Assembly: GCA_936450465.1 (NCBI GenBank)
Contig: OW388290.1
Span: forward strand, 25,285,457 to 25,349,456
Reading direction: 5' to 3'
DNA from: Gibbula magus
Taxonomy: Eukaryota > Mollusca > Gastropoda > Trochida > Trochidae
Length of the DNA: 64,000 nt
This document shows, piece by piece, positions 45,613-56,612 of this stretch. Every line of letters starts with the position of its first letter. Positions within the stretch are counted from its first letter, which is position 1. Position numbers and translations under genes: made by a program. The notes beneath the pieces were generated by a model. That model had not been told where the DNA came from. It made no database searches and saw nothing but the letters and a program-made list of their open reading frames with translations.

Positions 45613-47105
45613 ATCAAGCGACATCGACAAGCGATATCTACATTGTAAATAACGCTTAAAACAAATCTTCATAATCCTATTATATAATCAGTTAATGACA
45701 GTTAATGTGTAACTTTAGTGAACTCGTGTTGATATATTTGATATCAGAAGACATTTGGGTGAAATTCTCGATATCTCCTCTGATATTATCATATCATTAC
45801 AGTACCTCCAAAAAATTAAAATGTCCATAGAAAGTGTTGTAAATATTGTCAAGGATGTATCTAATGTTGCAAACATTATTCGCTCGTATATTAAAAACAA
45901 CGCCTTCTTTCCATGCGAAATATAATTTTTTAACAATATTTCCAGGTTTTAAAATTGTTCCTTAGCTCTGCACATCCTTTATGTTTGTTTGTATGTCTGT
46001 ATACCTGTGAAACTTAAGAAAACATTTGAAAATAATGTTTCATTGAGCTATACCTTACGGATTTTTAGTTCTGCCTAAACAAATACCGAACTGTGACCAG
46101 TGTTGCGTCGATCCAAAAGCTGAGACAGGAAAATGACAATCATTTTGTAGACCCAAATCAAAGCAGTCCGTGACACTGACAGTAATTTATGTTTCGAAAC
46201 CACTTGAAATTACGTTAGGTTTATTTTGAAAAGTTACAAGTATTTACCATCATGTATTTATTTTAAAAATGTCGATAAATTATCTAACAAAAATCGAATG
46301 TGAAAAAATGTCCCGACCAACTGTTTTTTAGTTTTGTTTTTTTTTGTTTTACAAAAGACGCAATGTTTTCTTTATGCCCAATTGATACAGAGTGTCTTCC
46401 TTATGAAGGCATTAAACATGTAGTTTTATATTATGCCAACTCTTTATAGGTATCATTATACCCGAGTGTAAACTGTGCAATCCTGTATACCCTTTTACAA
46501 TCAAATACAAAATAAAAATAAATTCAACACCCTTCTGGGTCACAAAAAATGTAAGATTTATTACTTGACTCACACATTTTGATAAACTAACTTACTATCA
46601 TAAATGGGAATACGTCACTGATTCGAAATACACTGATCTGGATTGGGAGTGTTTTAGCTTATACATATAAAACTGCATGTAGCAAGAGACGATTTACTCC
46701 AACTATATTGTATACTAAAAAAAAAAAATCATACATACATACAATACTATAATATCACAAAATACATATATATTAATCTTGACTAGGAAGCATATTTCTT
46801 AAAAATGTGGTCTAACTATTCCTATGTTATTTAGAACAAATGAATAGACAACACAACACAACACAACAGACACAACTTTTCTCTAAATGTGTTCAATTAT
46901 TTATTTTGATTCTGCTTGCATTTTGAACTGTATACTTATTTTTATTGTCACCCTGGAAATAATGTAGAGAAACTAATGTTTTATTTTCCTTTTTGTGTTT
47001 GACCAGTACCTTCCTCCACGTGAAAATGTAGATAGGCCTTCCTCATATAACAAGCACATTTGCTGAAACTCCGATGTCGTATATTTGGATTACTTTAATC
47101 AATAT
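45613..47105. other. Right part of the inverted-repeat interior
   Basis: AT-rich, with an ACACA-type run (CAACA units, 46852-46872) and an A tract (about 46717). The 73-codon minus frame (45715-45936) overlaps the region just after the LINE fragment and is not recognisable. Confidence 0.45.
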
Positions 47106-47123
47106 GACGTATCTGGCGTATCT

Positions 47124-47154
<31 letters not shown>

Positions 47155-47190
47155 GACGTATCTGGCGTATCTGTCCGCCCCCCCCCCCTT
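47106..47190 (+). repeat. 29-base C tract between duplicated 22-mers
   Basis: GACGTATCTGGCGTATCTGT plus CC occurs at 47106 and again at 47155, separated by 29 consecutive C residues (47126-47154). A second run of 10 C follows at about 47178. CGTATCTG is itself repeated inside the unit. A proline-rich frame across it is an artefact. Homopolymer length is error-prone in assembly. Confidence 0.95.
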
Positions 47191-47514
47191 CCAAAATGTT
47201 TGGGGAAAAAATTGGAGGTCATGATTACACATTAAATATGTGGTCGACCATCCGGGCTCGCAACAGAAATAACCGCGTCTCGAGCGTTCGGGCGGGCAGT
47301 TAGTTCCTCCACAGAAAATAGCGACGGTCCCCTATAATGTTTTAGTCAATGTGCTTTTGTCAACAGTATGCTAGCTAATAATGGGAAATCTAGTATGCAA
47401 CTTTCAAATATGTGTTAATAGTTGCTGGGAGATGCTTGCCAAGGGAGAAGTCATTGTTGAACATTGTGTTTATCGGATCGGGATTATTCGTTCCTTTCCG
47501 CTAATTTCCGTAAT

Positions 47515-47972
47515 ATTCCAAATATGGTCAATGCGAAATCGTGCAGAGATGTGATTTGAAACATTGCAATCGTAACTATGCAAGTCGTGTCAGTCTCGAA
47601 ATGTTAACTTTGCAAGTCGTGTCAGTCTCGAAATGCTGAAGTCGGTTTTACAAAGCTGACTTTGCAACTCCTCATTTTCCATTTTTCATTTGTCAAACGT
47701 AACTTGTAACATTACTAAATGTGCATATTATTTAGATTTAATAATTAAAAATGACAAGTTGACTTTTCGACTTTGAGGATTTCTAGAATTACATTTCAAC
47801 TTTGTAAAGTTGAGAATGCGAAATTACGATTGACAGAATTAAAATGTTAGTATTGTATGATTGGACTTGTCTTTTCGAGACTTGTATGGTTGAGAACGAC
47901 ATGTTACACTTTACAAGTTACAAGTCAACATGTCTTCATTTTCGGCACAAATCCCCTTCCATATCATACAGC
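47515..47972 (-). repeat. Long inverted repeat, right arm
   Basis: Reverse-complement partner of 43185-43617. It is slightly longer because TGCAAGTCGTGTCAGTCTCG with AAATG is present twice in tandem (about 47579 and 47611). Similarity ends near AATATGGTCAATGCG on the inner side and CCATATCATACAG on the outer side. No target duplication is evident. Confidence 0.9.
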
Positions 47973-49425
47973 GAGTGACGTTCGTTATTGTCTGTCACAT
48001 ACCTCTCGCCTCACCAAGTTTTTCACGAGTAAAAGAACTACTATGCAACATTTCAACAATAAATGAAGTTCAGAGTGTTAAGGAATATTGAATATGATAT
48101 CAACAACACAAAATGTCAACAATCAATGACTGACACCTCACAACATTGGCGTTCACCGTAAGACCTGGAAAGCAAGGGAGGTAATCACTTTACAAAGGGA
48201 GATAATTTCATTTCAAAGGGAGACAATGATCAGAAGTAATTCCGGCCACACGTTAGTCACTGCAGTGAAAGTATGAGTTATATTTTCACTGCAGTGACTT
48301 TCTACTGCGTATGTGCAAATATGGATTATATTTTCATCGTATAATCACATATTTCATTGCTAGTTATATAATAAATGTAGCAATCTCACTTTTCCAATAA
48401 AAATATAGCGTATGTATTGTCATAGATAATGTTCTCTCAATATAATTTGTAGTTGATATATTTGATTTAGCATATATGTAATGCAGATGCCGGAGGGAGC
48501 CTAACCACTCCATTGAAATATAACCCATATTGTGACCGATTCACAAAAATGGACACAATCAAATGCGCCAACTGGAGTTGCCCCTCAAAAACCTCTACTG
48601 ACAGTGAAAACCCGTCCATATCGACAATGCCAAAGTTAAATCCCTAACTGAAAAGAAAATATGTTAACAATCAATGATGTTCAGGAAAATGGTACTAATA
48701 AATTCCCCTTATTTGAGTACCATACGGCGAGTCTGACCCAGGACTCAAGGAATTGGTTGGATATAACCATGACACCGACCTCGTAACAAGCACTTATTGT
48801 TGACAAATTTCCTGCTGAGAAATTTAAAGCCATTAAAATGTTCTGTCCTGATCATAATCATTTGAATACATAAAGAAGTAAATGGAAGTGTTACGTTGTA
48901 CCAACTTTAATAAGGGACCGAGAAATGTCTAAAGGTAACAAGTATTTGTAAAGGGGGGATGTGTCAAATAACTTTTATAACAAAATTGGGGTGCATTGAA
49001 ATTAATTGCTTTCAATGATTTTTTAATTTCAATACCCAAATTTGGCATCCCAACAATATCAGCAATTATTGTAATTGACTTCATGCGGGTAATAACCCTT
49101 GTTGCTTTTGAGACAAACCCCGAGACATTGCCGTATTTATCAGCTTGCTGTCATCGTCAATTAGATTTGCCCATTTGTAAAGATTGGAGTACTAAGACGA
49201 GGTCTTGGTGCATGAAAACTGAATACCAAAAGAAACTTTGCATTAGATTGACATCACTGTAATTAAAAAACTAGATATTACAACGCGTTGATGTAAAGTA
49301 TATTTAATGCATCAACATGTCCACAGTGGATTGGAAATGAACGCTGTGCGGTAGACGAGTGTACACATGCAAATAAACGAAGTGGGGGTCGAAAATCCCA
49401 TTGTTCAGAGTTTCAATGCAGTTCA
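47973..49425. other. Mostly unassigned; contains a short hairpin
   Basis: Three AAGGGAGRYAAT units (48173-48232) and a hairpin (next entry) are present. No coding family recognised; the 88-codon frame 48996-49262 is unsupported. Confidence 0.5.
48255..48299. repeat. Perfect 16-bp stem hairpin
   Basis: AGTCACTGCAGTGAAA (48255-48270) is mirrored by TTTCACTGCAGTGACT (48284-48299). CACTGCAGTG is itself palindromic, so each arm is also self-complementary. Confidence 0.85.
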
Positions 49426-49788
49426 TTAAAGGCGCTGTAGCACGTTTTTTGGCAAATTTTATTTTTGCAAATTTCTCATTTATAATGATAGTTTATGTCA
49501 TTTATATTTACTTTAGAGGGTAAAACGTCTTATTACACAAACCAATTATCCGTAGTGGTAATAACGGTATTGCGTATAAAGCAAAAATTGCATGGCGGCC
49601 ATTTTATTGTGAACACATTTTATTATTTCGAATGACAAACACGATTTCCATGGCTTTATGGAACCATGTACACTCATTTGTAACTTGATTTTCCGAAGAG
49701 AGAAGGATGTTTTACTATTGTTGACATTATTTTTCAAATACATTTCATCGACTTATTTGAGCGAAAAAACGTGCTACAGCGCCTTTAA
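49426..49788 (+). mobile_element. TTAA-type MITE, copy B (family 1, complete)
   Basis: It begins TTAAAGGCGCTGTAGCACGT at 49426 and ends ACGTGCTACAGCGCCTTTAA at 49788, a perfect terminal inverted repeat of about 20 bp extending to TTTTTTGC-like bases. Length is 363 bp. The interior matches the reverse complement of 9915-10240 (AAAATTGCATGGCGGCCATT, then TTATTGTGAACAC). No coding frame. The nearby Tc1-like transposase does not belong to it. Confidence 0.9.
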
Positions 49789-49799
49789 CATCAGGAAAG

Positions 49800-50890
49800 T
49801 GTTCACAATCGCTAAAAATGTCATTTTAAAGTTTAATATGGAATGTGGCCACCCGGTGCAGCAATACAGGCCATGACTCGACGTCGTACGGAAGACGTCA
49901 AACGTCGGATATGATCAGGTGGCAGGTGGTTCCATTCATCTTGCAGAGCTTGAATCAACTCTTGTGTGTTGGTGGGATTGTGTTGTCGAGCCCGAACTCG
50001 CCTGTCCAAGGGGTCCCAGAGGTGTTCAATGGATGATACGTCGGGAGAACACGCTGGCCACGGTAAGACATTGAGGTTGTTGGCGGCCAAAACGTCCTGT
50101 ACGATACGAGCTGTGTGGGGCCTTGCTTGTCTTGTTGAAACAGAACACCCTGGGGCTGTTGTTGGAGGTAGGGCAGCACCACTGGACGAAGGATGACATC
50201 TCTGTAACGTTGCGCGTTGAAATTACCATTGATGACGATGAGTTGCATCTTCTGGTTTCCATAATGCCTCCCACACCATAACGCTACCACCACCGTAGGG
50301 AACGACTCCTCTAACGCAGCAAGCAGCTGTCCTTTCACCTCTGCCACGGTAAACACGTTTTCTGCCATCAACTTGAAACAAACATAACCGACTTTCGTCT
50401 AAAAAAGACAAGCGTTGCCACTGCCGACGTATTACCGTCGTATTCGCCTATCGTTTTCGCCTATCGTAGTCGTCTGCGTCGATGTTCAGGAGTCAATAAC
50501 TGTCCTCTGAACGGTCGGAAGTGTCACCCGCCGACCCAAAGCTTTCCGTGCTGATGACGTCACCGTCAGGAAGCGGTTTCGCAGGTGCAAAGTTCGAGGA
50601 TACCGGTCTTTCCGTGGCGTGGAGACCCGTGGTCGTCCGGTCCTGGGTCTTTCCGATGTCCGTCCAGTCTGTCTGAACCGCTGCACCAAATTTCCAACTG
50701 TAACACGGCTCCAGCCAAAGGTTCTTGCAACGTAAGCGTGCGTGGTCGCCATATCAATCATTCCTAGTGCTCGCTGACGTTGTCCTGCTGTAAGTCTTGG
50801 CATTTTTCAGTGTTCCTTCTGCATTGTTGTTGTTTGACATTGCCACTGTGCAGTTTTTATAACCCTGTGGCCCGTGCATTTCTCCCAGCA
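49800..50890 (-). mobile_element. Tc1-like element, ends not resolved
   Basis: The transposase pseudogene implies a Tc1-like element of about 1.1-1.3 kb. I could not find a convincing inverted-repeat pair: the left flank AATGTCATTTTAAAG and the right flank GTTTGACATTGCCACTGTGC share no good inverted match. One or both ends may be lost. Confidence 0.5.
49833..50803 (-). pseudogene. Tc1-like transposase pseudogene (second element)
   Basis: Starting at ATG 50803, the frame gives MPRLTAGQRQRALGMIDM and a helix-turn-helix with VARTFGWSRVTVGNLVQRF, then GRTSERPRTGRPRVSTP, typical of the N-terminal paired-like domain and GRPR hinge. It stops at about 50486. The catalytic domain continues in other frames: FLDESRL and GGGSVMVWEALW (50223-50411), then LFQQDKQGP with the second D (49955-50371 frame), then LPWPACSPDVSSIEHLWD and a normal C terminus, ACIAAPGGHIPY (49833-50090). 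At least three frame changes are needed, so it is dead. All three catalytic acidic residues are still readable. It differs clearly from the 19.4 kb element, so two Tc1-like lineages are present. Confidence 0.92.
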
Positions 50891-51787
50891 ACTCGTGCAT
50901 GTTACCGGTAGAAATTGGAGGTCGAACAAGCTTGCGTTTGGGCTATGTGTTTGTACCTGTTTTGGTTTGAACCAGTCCAACTAATTTGTAACAACATTGT
51001 TCTCAAATGTGGAAAGTTTCTTTTGGTATTCAGTTTAGATAGACCGCAGGGCTGGTCATCAGGTAGAGCAGATAGACCGCGGTTTAAAAAGAAACCTGCA
51101 GAATTCACATTTAAAAAATACCCCTACCGCTCTTTAAAAATGACCCGGACAAAGGTGTTTCATTATAAAGTAACAGCGTTTCAAATAATTTAAGTTCGTT
51201 TAAAAAAGAATCTTCAGAAATAATAAGCTCTATTATTCAACTTGCGAAAATGTTTTCACTTAATATTGTATCGTAGAAGTTGACAGTTAATTCAAAATTG
51301 TCATCTCGGGCGACGCCGCGTATCGCATTTTTCACGTGCACTTCATGACTTTCGCGCAAGTGTCATCGGGTGCGGCACGCTGAAATGTACACGCTTGCAC
51401 ACTAAACTGCACGACCAATGTCAACTTGATCAAAGTTATCTCAAACACAGCACAATACTTTTTACACATACAACGTTATACTACATAATTAAAATTAGTA
51501 ATGAAGAAACTGGCAATTTTACAAGAGGCAATGAAATAGTGTAATCAATTGGTCATGACAAAATCATTCTAATTCCAACTGACTCCGTAGCCTAATGGTG
51601 TTCACACTTGGCGGCAAACCGAAAGACCAGTGGTTTTATCCCCGACTTTCGAGTGTAAAATTCTTGTGTTGTAATTCTGAGATTTTTGGGTACATTTCCA
51701 TTCATTTATAAGAGCATATACATAAAAAAAATACATGTGCATAAGATATAAATACATTTGTCATTTAGATGTCACATTTGAGTTGGA
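50891..51787. other. Mostly unassigned; tRNA-like remnant at 51582-51655
   Basis: ACTCCGTAGCCTAATGGTGT matches an A-box context, but the B box is weak (AGTGGTTTTATCC), so this is a decayed tRNA-derived repeat at best. A relatively GC-rich stretch at 51308-51400 has no recognisable frame. Confidence 0.4.
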
Positions 51788-52393
51788 AATTATACAGGAT
51801 TTTTTAAAAGCATATGGAGAGATGGCCAGAAAGTATGAAAACTTGCATATTTACAGTTAGTGAATGCAATGCATTTGGTTGTTTGATAATATTTGAATAT
51901 TTCATGTTGTATAGGTTTGACATTTGGTTTCATTTTCTTAAAGCTGCATCTATAAATCATCAATTTTGTTACAGGCACGTTTGCGTTCAAAGGGTTGTTA
52001 TTTATTCCCTTTAAATCCAAACAAATATGTTCTTCATTAAAATCAATATTTCCTTCAATGTAATTTGCAAGCCATTCTGTTAGTTGTCTCCATATGATTT
52101 TTGCATATTGACAGGCATAAAGAACACGAGAGATGGTTTCAATTGATCATGAATCATAATGAGCACACATGGGCTTCTTCATATCCCATCTTACATAGTA
52201 ATTGATTAGTACTGTGAATGTTATGCACGATATTAAACTCACACCATCTTAGTTCACTACTCTGTGAACATCTTTTCGCCATAACATTGATATTTGCCCA
52301 CTCTGTGTCAGTGTAGTCTTTTTGTAAATGATCTTCAGAGTTTTGATTTTTGTGAATTTTGGGTTTAATCAAGATAGACCTAACTTGATGCAT
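51788..52393 (-). pseudogene. LINE ORF2 C-terminal end, frameshifted
   Basis: On the minus strand, from 52393, the frame includes SELRWCEFNIVHNIHSTNQL and LLCKMGYEEAHVCSL, the usual lead into the C-terminal zinc-binding region of non-LTR retrotransposon polymerases. After one frame change it continues SIETISRVLYACQYAKIIWR, LTEWLANYIEG and a long tail, TKLMIYRCSFKKMKPN..FHTFWPSLHMLLK, ending at about 51793. The conserved second C of CSLC is a stop and the H is R. The element is 5'-truncated exactly where the foldback repeat at 52392 starts. It may be one LINE interrupted by that repeat, or a junction of two insertions. Confidence 0.75.
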
Positions 52394-52730
52394 CCTCGGT
52401 TACCCATGGTTGTATATATGGAGAATCTGTAGTCAAATTACCCGCCCTTGGCCGGCGTGAGCCAATCAAACTGCTACGCAGCTTGGACCTGCCAACCAAT
52501 GACAATTCATATCACATATTCAAAGCACGCGAGGTCATTTTGTTAGCCATCCGTCACCAGTTATCTCCCTTGACCATTTCCGTCTTGTCCTATTGAGCAT
52601 TTTCTTTGGTTACTGACTTCGTCACGCCGATTTCTCTGAATGAGTTTCCTATGGGTGATATAGTGGAGAGTAACGGAGCATATATAAAACCATGGCGTTA
52701 AACCCCAACTCACCTCACCACCTCACCTCC
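52392..52730 (+). mobile_element. Foldback repeat copy 2 fused to a SINE-type tail
   Basis: The left end, ATCCTCGGTTACCCATGGTT, is shortened relative to 38991. The body matches copy 1 (CTTGGCCGGCGTGAGCCAAT, ATCTCCCTTGACCATTTCCG). The right end, ATGGGTGATATAGTGGAGAG plus TAACGGAGCATATAT, is the inverse of the left terminus of copy 1. Directly after it, GGCGTTAAACCCCAACTCAC with CTCACCACCTCACCTCC (52694-52730) is the 3' tail of the SINE family without its head or body. It could be a shared LINE-recognised 3' tail acquired by a second repeat, or a coincident truncated SINE insertion. Confidence 0.75.
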
Positions 52731-53318
52731 TGCTTTCGACGCTATAATATATTTGTTATATGTCTTACTAAAATACATTACAGCTTTCATAGTGCTATAA
52801 TTGTCAAATGAGATCAGTACCTGTATGTTGAAAGAAGAAATTAATGCTGTGATTGATTAAGAAAGGTTTATCGAGTTGAAACATTGACCTTACTTCACAA
52901 TAAAGAAATTCGACAGAATTAAGCATACCAATTAATTACCTGTGTCAAAGATTGGAAACATTTGTTCGGTCAGTAGTTAACTGCATGATGAAAAATCAAC
53001 ATAAACATAAGTTGCGAGTTTTAATCCCTTACATAACCTAGGGATATCCTATTCAATACGTTGGTCTACTATGGTCTACTTTAGTTTAACAAGTCTTCAA
53101 TACTAGTAAGACTGAGAAGGTAACACCTGTCTGACCCTTAAAATACTTTGCATCTATCAATACAAAACACTGAATGCTCAGCGTCTGAGTGTGCAAATCT
53201 CCAAACTAAATAACATTTCTGGGGAGAGTAACGAGGTGTAAGCATATTATCTAACAGGGAAGATGATTATATCTATCGTGACTGTCTTTTAAAGGACTGT
53301 GAGCTACTATCCTGGTTA
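52731..53318. other. Unassigned AT-rich DNA
   Basis: No gene or repeat recognised. Confidence 0.5.
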
Positions 53319-53930
53319 GTATGTCCCCTGCAAAGCTTTGCGGGAGACATAATGTTTTCGCCTCCGTCCGTGATTCCGAGATTCCGAAATGCTTTCGTTT
53401 CCGGGCCATATCGGGGGGCGGGATAGCGCAGTGGTTAGCGCGTTCGGCTTCGGATCAAGAGGTCCGGGGTTCGAATCCCGCCAGGGGCACGGCAATTTGT
53501 CTGCAGTAGAGAACTGTTCTACACGCAGTCAGGTTTGGGTGCAATGCTACACTGAATTTCAGCGTAGTACCACCCATGGTTCGCTAATTCCAGCCGATGC
53601 TCGCAGGTTTCACCGCAATGCATAGCCACATGGCGTTGCGGGCTTTCTCCCTGCCATAATAATAGCAGCCGCGATATAAGTGAAATACTCTTGAAAGCGG
53701 CGTTAAACCCCAACTCACCTCACCTCACCTCACCTCACCTCACCTCACCTCACCTCAGGGCCATATCTCAAAAACCGTTTAATATTTGTTTACGATACTT
53801 GGTATGTGGTTAGACTTAGTGGTGGAGTGGTGCCTTTTGCTGCCTAGGTTATTCTGTTTTTAATATTTGTTCTGGGTTCCATGGAAACAGTTTGAAATTA
53901 GTGCATATAGGGATAAGGACCTCCATCTCA
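53319..53930 (+). mobile_element. Hairpin-ended interspersed repeat, interrupted by a SINE
   Basis: It starts with an imperfect 30-bp palindrome, ATGTCCCCTGCAAAGCTTTG plus CGGGAGACAT. CCTCCGTCCGTGATTCCGAG follows, then GCTTTCGTTTCCGGGCCATA. After the SINE (53413-53757) the text resumes GGGCCATATCTCAAAAACCG. GTTCCATGGAAACAG and ATTAGTGCATA near the end match 61040-61070. Related copies are at 22314-22892, 38345, 54010, 54860, 60931 and 63003. The order of terminal hairpin, CCGT-rich microsatellite and tandem core recalls pearl/Helentron-associated (HINE) elements of molluscs; this is inference. Confidence 0.6.
53413..53757 (+). mobile_element. tRNA-Arg-derived SINE, copy 3 (complete)
   Basis: The head is GGGCGGGATAGCGCAGTGG through GGTTCGAATCCCGCC, the body is as in copy 1, and the tail is GGCGTTAAACCCCAACTCAC with eight CACCT units (53716-53755). 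GGGCCATATC at 53403-53412 and 53758-53767 is a 10-bp target duplication. The insertion lies inside the preceding repeat and dates it as older than the SINE. Confidence 0.95.
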
Positions 53931-54009
53931 AAATCATAAGTGAAACATAATGTCAAGAGGACAAGGTTGGATTGAAAGTTGGAGCGGGGGACATCACAGT
54001 GCATCCCAT

Positions 54010-54470
54010 GCACATATTTCTAGTTATACCCCCGCAACGAAGTAATATGGGGTATATAGCGGTCATTCCGTCCGTCCGGTCAATTTTCTCAAAATCCGTC
54101 AAAGATACATCAACCAAACTTTGTACAGTTGTTAACTACCTTCTTTCCATCGCGCACGGACAATTTTCAGTTTTCTGAAATTTTAATATTTTGTCGTTTC
54201 CATGGAAACGTCACCTTTTTTACTTTCGGGACAAGTTTTACGGAGTTATGGCCCTTGAATCCGAAATTGAACTTTGTACCAACATCGCGGAAACTATTAC
54301 ATCTAGCTGAATGAAATTTAACATAATTAAAGATGATACTCTTCATAGAGTTCAAAGTCCAGTTCCGAAATATTATTTTTACCGGAGTTATTGTCCTTGA
54401 ATCTTTAATTGAAATTGGTACATATTACCGCTGTGATGCTTTAATGGGAATAATTAAGTTACCTGAAAAA
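54010..54470 (+). mobile_element. Hairpin/CCGT interspersed repeat, copy
   Basis: ATACCCCCGCAACGAAG..ATATGGGGTAT gives a terminal hairpin. GTCCGTCCGGTCAATTTTCT, CAACCAAACTTTGTACAG, TTTCCATGGAAACGTCACC and two passes of an ACGGAGTTATGGCCCTTGAAT / CCGGAGTTATTGTCCTTGAAT block (about 54240 and 54380) follow, showing an internal tandem unit of about 140 bp. Non-coding. Confidence 0.65.
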
Positions 54471-54859
54471 TATTACATTGGGTGAATAAAATTTTGTAAT
54501 AACAAAGCCAGTTCCCATTAATATTTTAGACAATAAAATGATGCTTGAATCGTTTTTTTAACATTGGACCCTTGACATCTATGATGCTCAATGGACGGAT
54601 GGCGGGGGTATGTGACCCATGCTCACTTTGTTCTTGTTATTTCAGTGCATCTTTTACAGTTCAACCAAAAGCAGGAATAAACGGAGTTCAGCCTACCCGA
54701 ACATGCACATGGCAATTTGTTTCTACCTTATTTCTAACTTATTTGAGTGAAGTAGATTTTTTTTACGAGTGAGCCTGGAGTCTGAATATAGTTTGCTATA
54801 CCAGTCATACCAGACGTGAAAATGCTACTGACCGATAAATGCAGAGAGTTCTATTTTTT

Positions 54860-55278
54860 TTTTATCCCAACGATATGTAATAACGTGGGATATAGTCGTC
54901 GCCGCCCTGTCCGTGCGTCCGTAACCATAGCGTTTCCGGAGGATAAATCGAAAACCGTTCATGATATCTTTCTGAAAATGTCCATGTGTATAACCTCCCA
55001 ACTGAAGTGGTGCCTTTTGATATTTTCAGACTTCTGCACATTATATATATTTTTTTCGTTTCCATAGAAACATGTTTGATTTTGACTTTGTTCAGAGACT
55101 GTTCGTTTCCGGAGCACAGCTCCAAAACTCTTTATCATATCTTCCTGAAACTCTGCATGTGTATTACCCACTAACTTATGTGGTTCCTTTTGATATTTTC
55201 AGATTTCTGTAAATTTTATGTTTTTCCGTTTCCACAGAAGCATGTTGAATTTGGACCTTGTTCAGAAAGCAGAACTCT
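54860..55278 (+). mobile_element. Hairpin/CCGT interspersed repeat with two tandem core units
   Basis: TATCCCAACGATATG..AACGTGGGATA forms the hairpin, followed by CCGCCCTGTCCGTGCGTCCG. Two core units of about 171 bp start at GTTTCCGGAG (54932 and 55105) and share CTTTTGATATTTTCAGA, CTTTGTTCAGAGA or CTTGTTCAGAAAG, and TTTCGTTTCCATAGAAACAT. It is followed by unassigned DNA. Confidence 0.7.
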
Positions 55279-56214
55279 AACGTCCTTCATCATACCACTA
55301 AATGAAATAGTAGATATACAATTATCTTTCATAAATGTGTTTTACAAATTATGTGGGACCGTTGGGATATGTCATATTCTGATGACTCTTGTTATAATAT
55401 TCTCAACCTGATGGAAAATGCAACCTTGCAGGAATACAAAGGTCGGGAAACACCTCAGCCATTCGTTCCTTGTTGTGGTGATTAACAATAGATGAGTTGT
55501 TCAGTACGCAACAGCAATTTGATTCAGGACACCAATCAATCAATAATTCTATAAATAGCAATTTATTAGTAGTACCTATAGTAGTAACCAAGGGAAGTAT
55601 TTGGTAATATCATGTTTCGGTTGATCTCTAAAAGTAATACAGGTATTTTCTTCCACCATGGAACTGCTATGGAACTATGTCAGTATTGTTAATTACAACA
55701 TGCATTGTAATAAATATAATAAGGCTACTGGTAAGCAATAAAATTGGGTTCTATTGAGCCATTTGCTCGACGTCTGACCTGATAAAGTTACAATTACCTG
55801 TGACGTGCTGCGGATTAAATTTATCAATGACTTTTGGAGTTAAACAGAATGCTTGTCTAAGACAACCAATGTTACAGTAATATTAGAATCTAATTTAAGC
55901 ATCAGAAACAAAACTAAAACTTCAGCTGTTAGAAAAATTTAACCTGCTGAGTTCTAGTACACAAGATGTACTCAAGCCTGAAGATTTAGAATATTTTCTC
56001 CAAACTTGTTGAAGATGGAACTCTCGGGGCAACACAGACATAGATAACTTTTGATTATCTATGTTCACTTCTTAAGCTCATTAACTTTCAAAAAGAGATC
56101 ATTCTAAAAACCAAAAGTAACTTTTTTGTTATCAAATGCAACATGTATTAACGGGATCTCGTCTAGTTATCGTCTTTCAGCGTCAGCGATAATCGTTTAT
56201 GCCTGAGGAGTGTT
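55279..56214. other. Unassigned AT-rich DNA
   Basis: No gene or repeat recognised. Confidence 0.5.
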
Positions 56215-56612
56215 ATTATGTAATAAAAATAGTTCAAAAGTTCGTAAACTCTGCCGCAAATGTCAAATGCAAAAAGTTATACTAGCATTTACAAAAGTAT
56301 AACATAAATAAAAAATGCTGATGACACATTGCGATTCTAGCAAATTTTATAATACGACACACGATGATTGATGATGTAAATTTCAATCTTTGAGATAACT
56401 TTTTACGTAGGAACATCAGGAAGTGTCCTAATGATACACAACAATTTGCAAACGGATTTTGTCAATAAAAGTAATCCTCGCGCAAATGTCAAATGTTAAC
56501 AGTAATTATTTATCGAGCATTTTAAACAGTTTTGCATAAAATGCTGATGACACATGTTGATTTTAGACATGTTAGTAAAAACCAACTTGATGGTGTAATA
56601 TAAGTCCTTAAG
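56215..56612 (+). repeat. Diverged tandem duplication, period about 226 bp
   Basis: CGCAAATGTCAAATG occurs at 56255 and 56481. AAAATGCTGATGACACAT is at about 56311 and 56540, followed by GCGATTCTAGCAAATT in the first and TTGATTTTAGACATG in the second. The units are non-coding. Confidence 0.75.

Noticed and set aside
47085..47303. Proline-rich protein
   Set aside because: Frame runs through the 29-base C tract and its duplicate; no other coding evidence.
43185..47972. LTR retrotransposon bounded by the repeated arms
   Set aside because: The arms are inverted, not direct, and no gag or pol frame lies between them.
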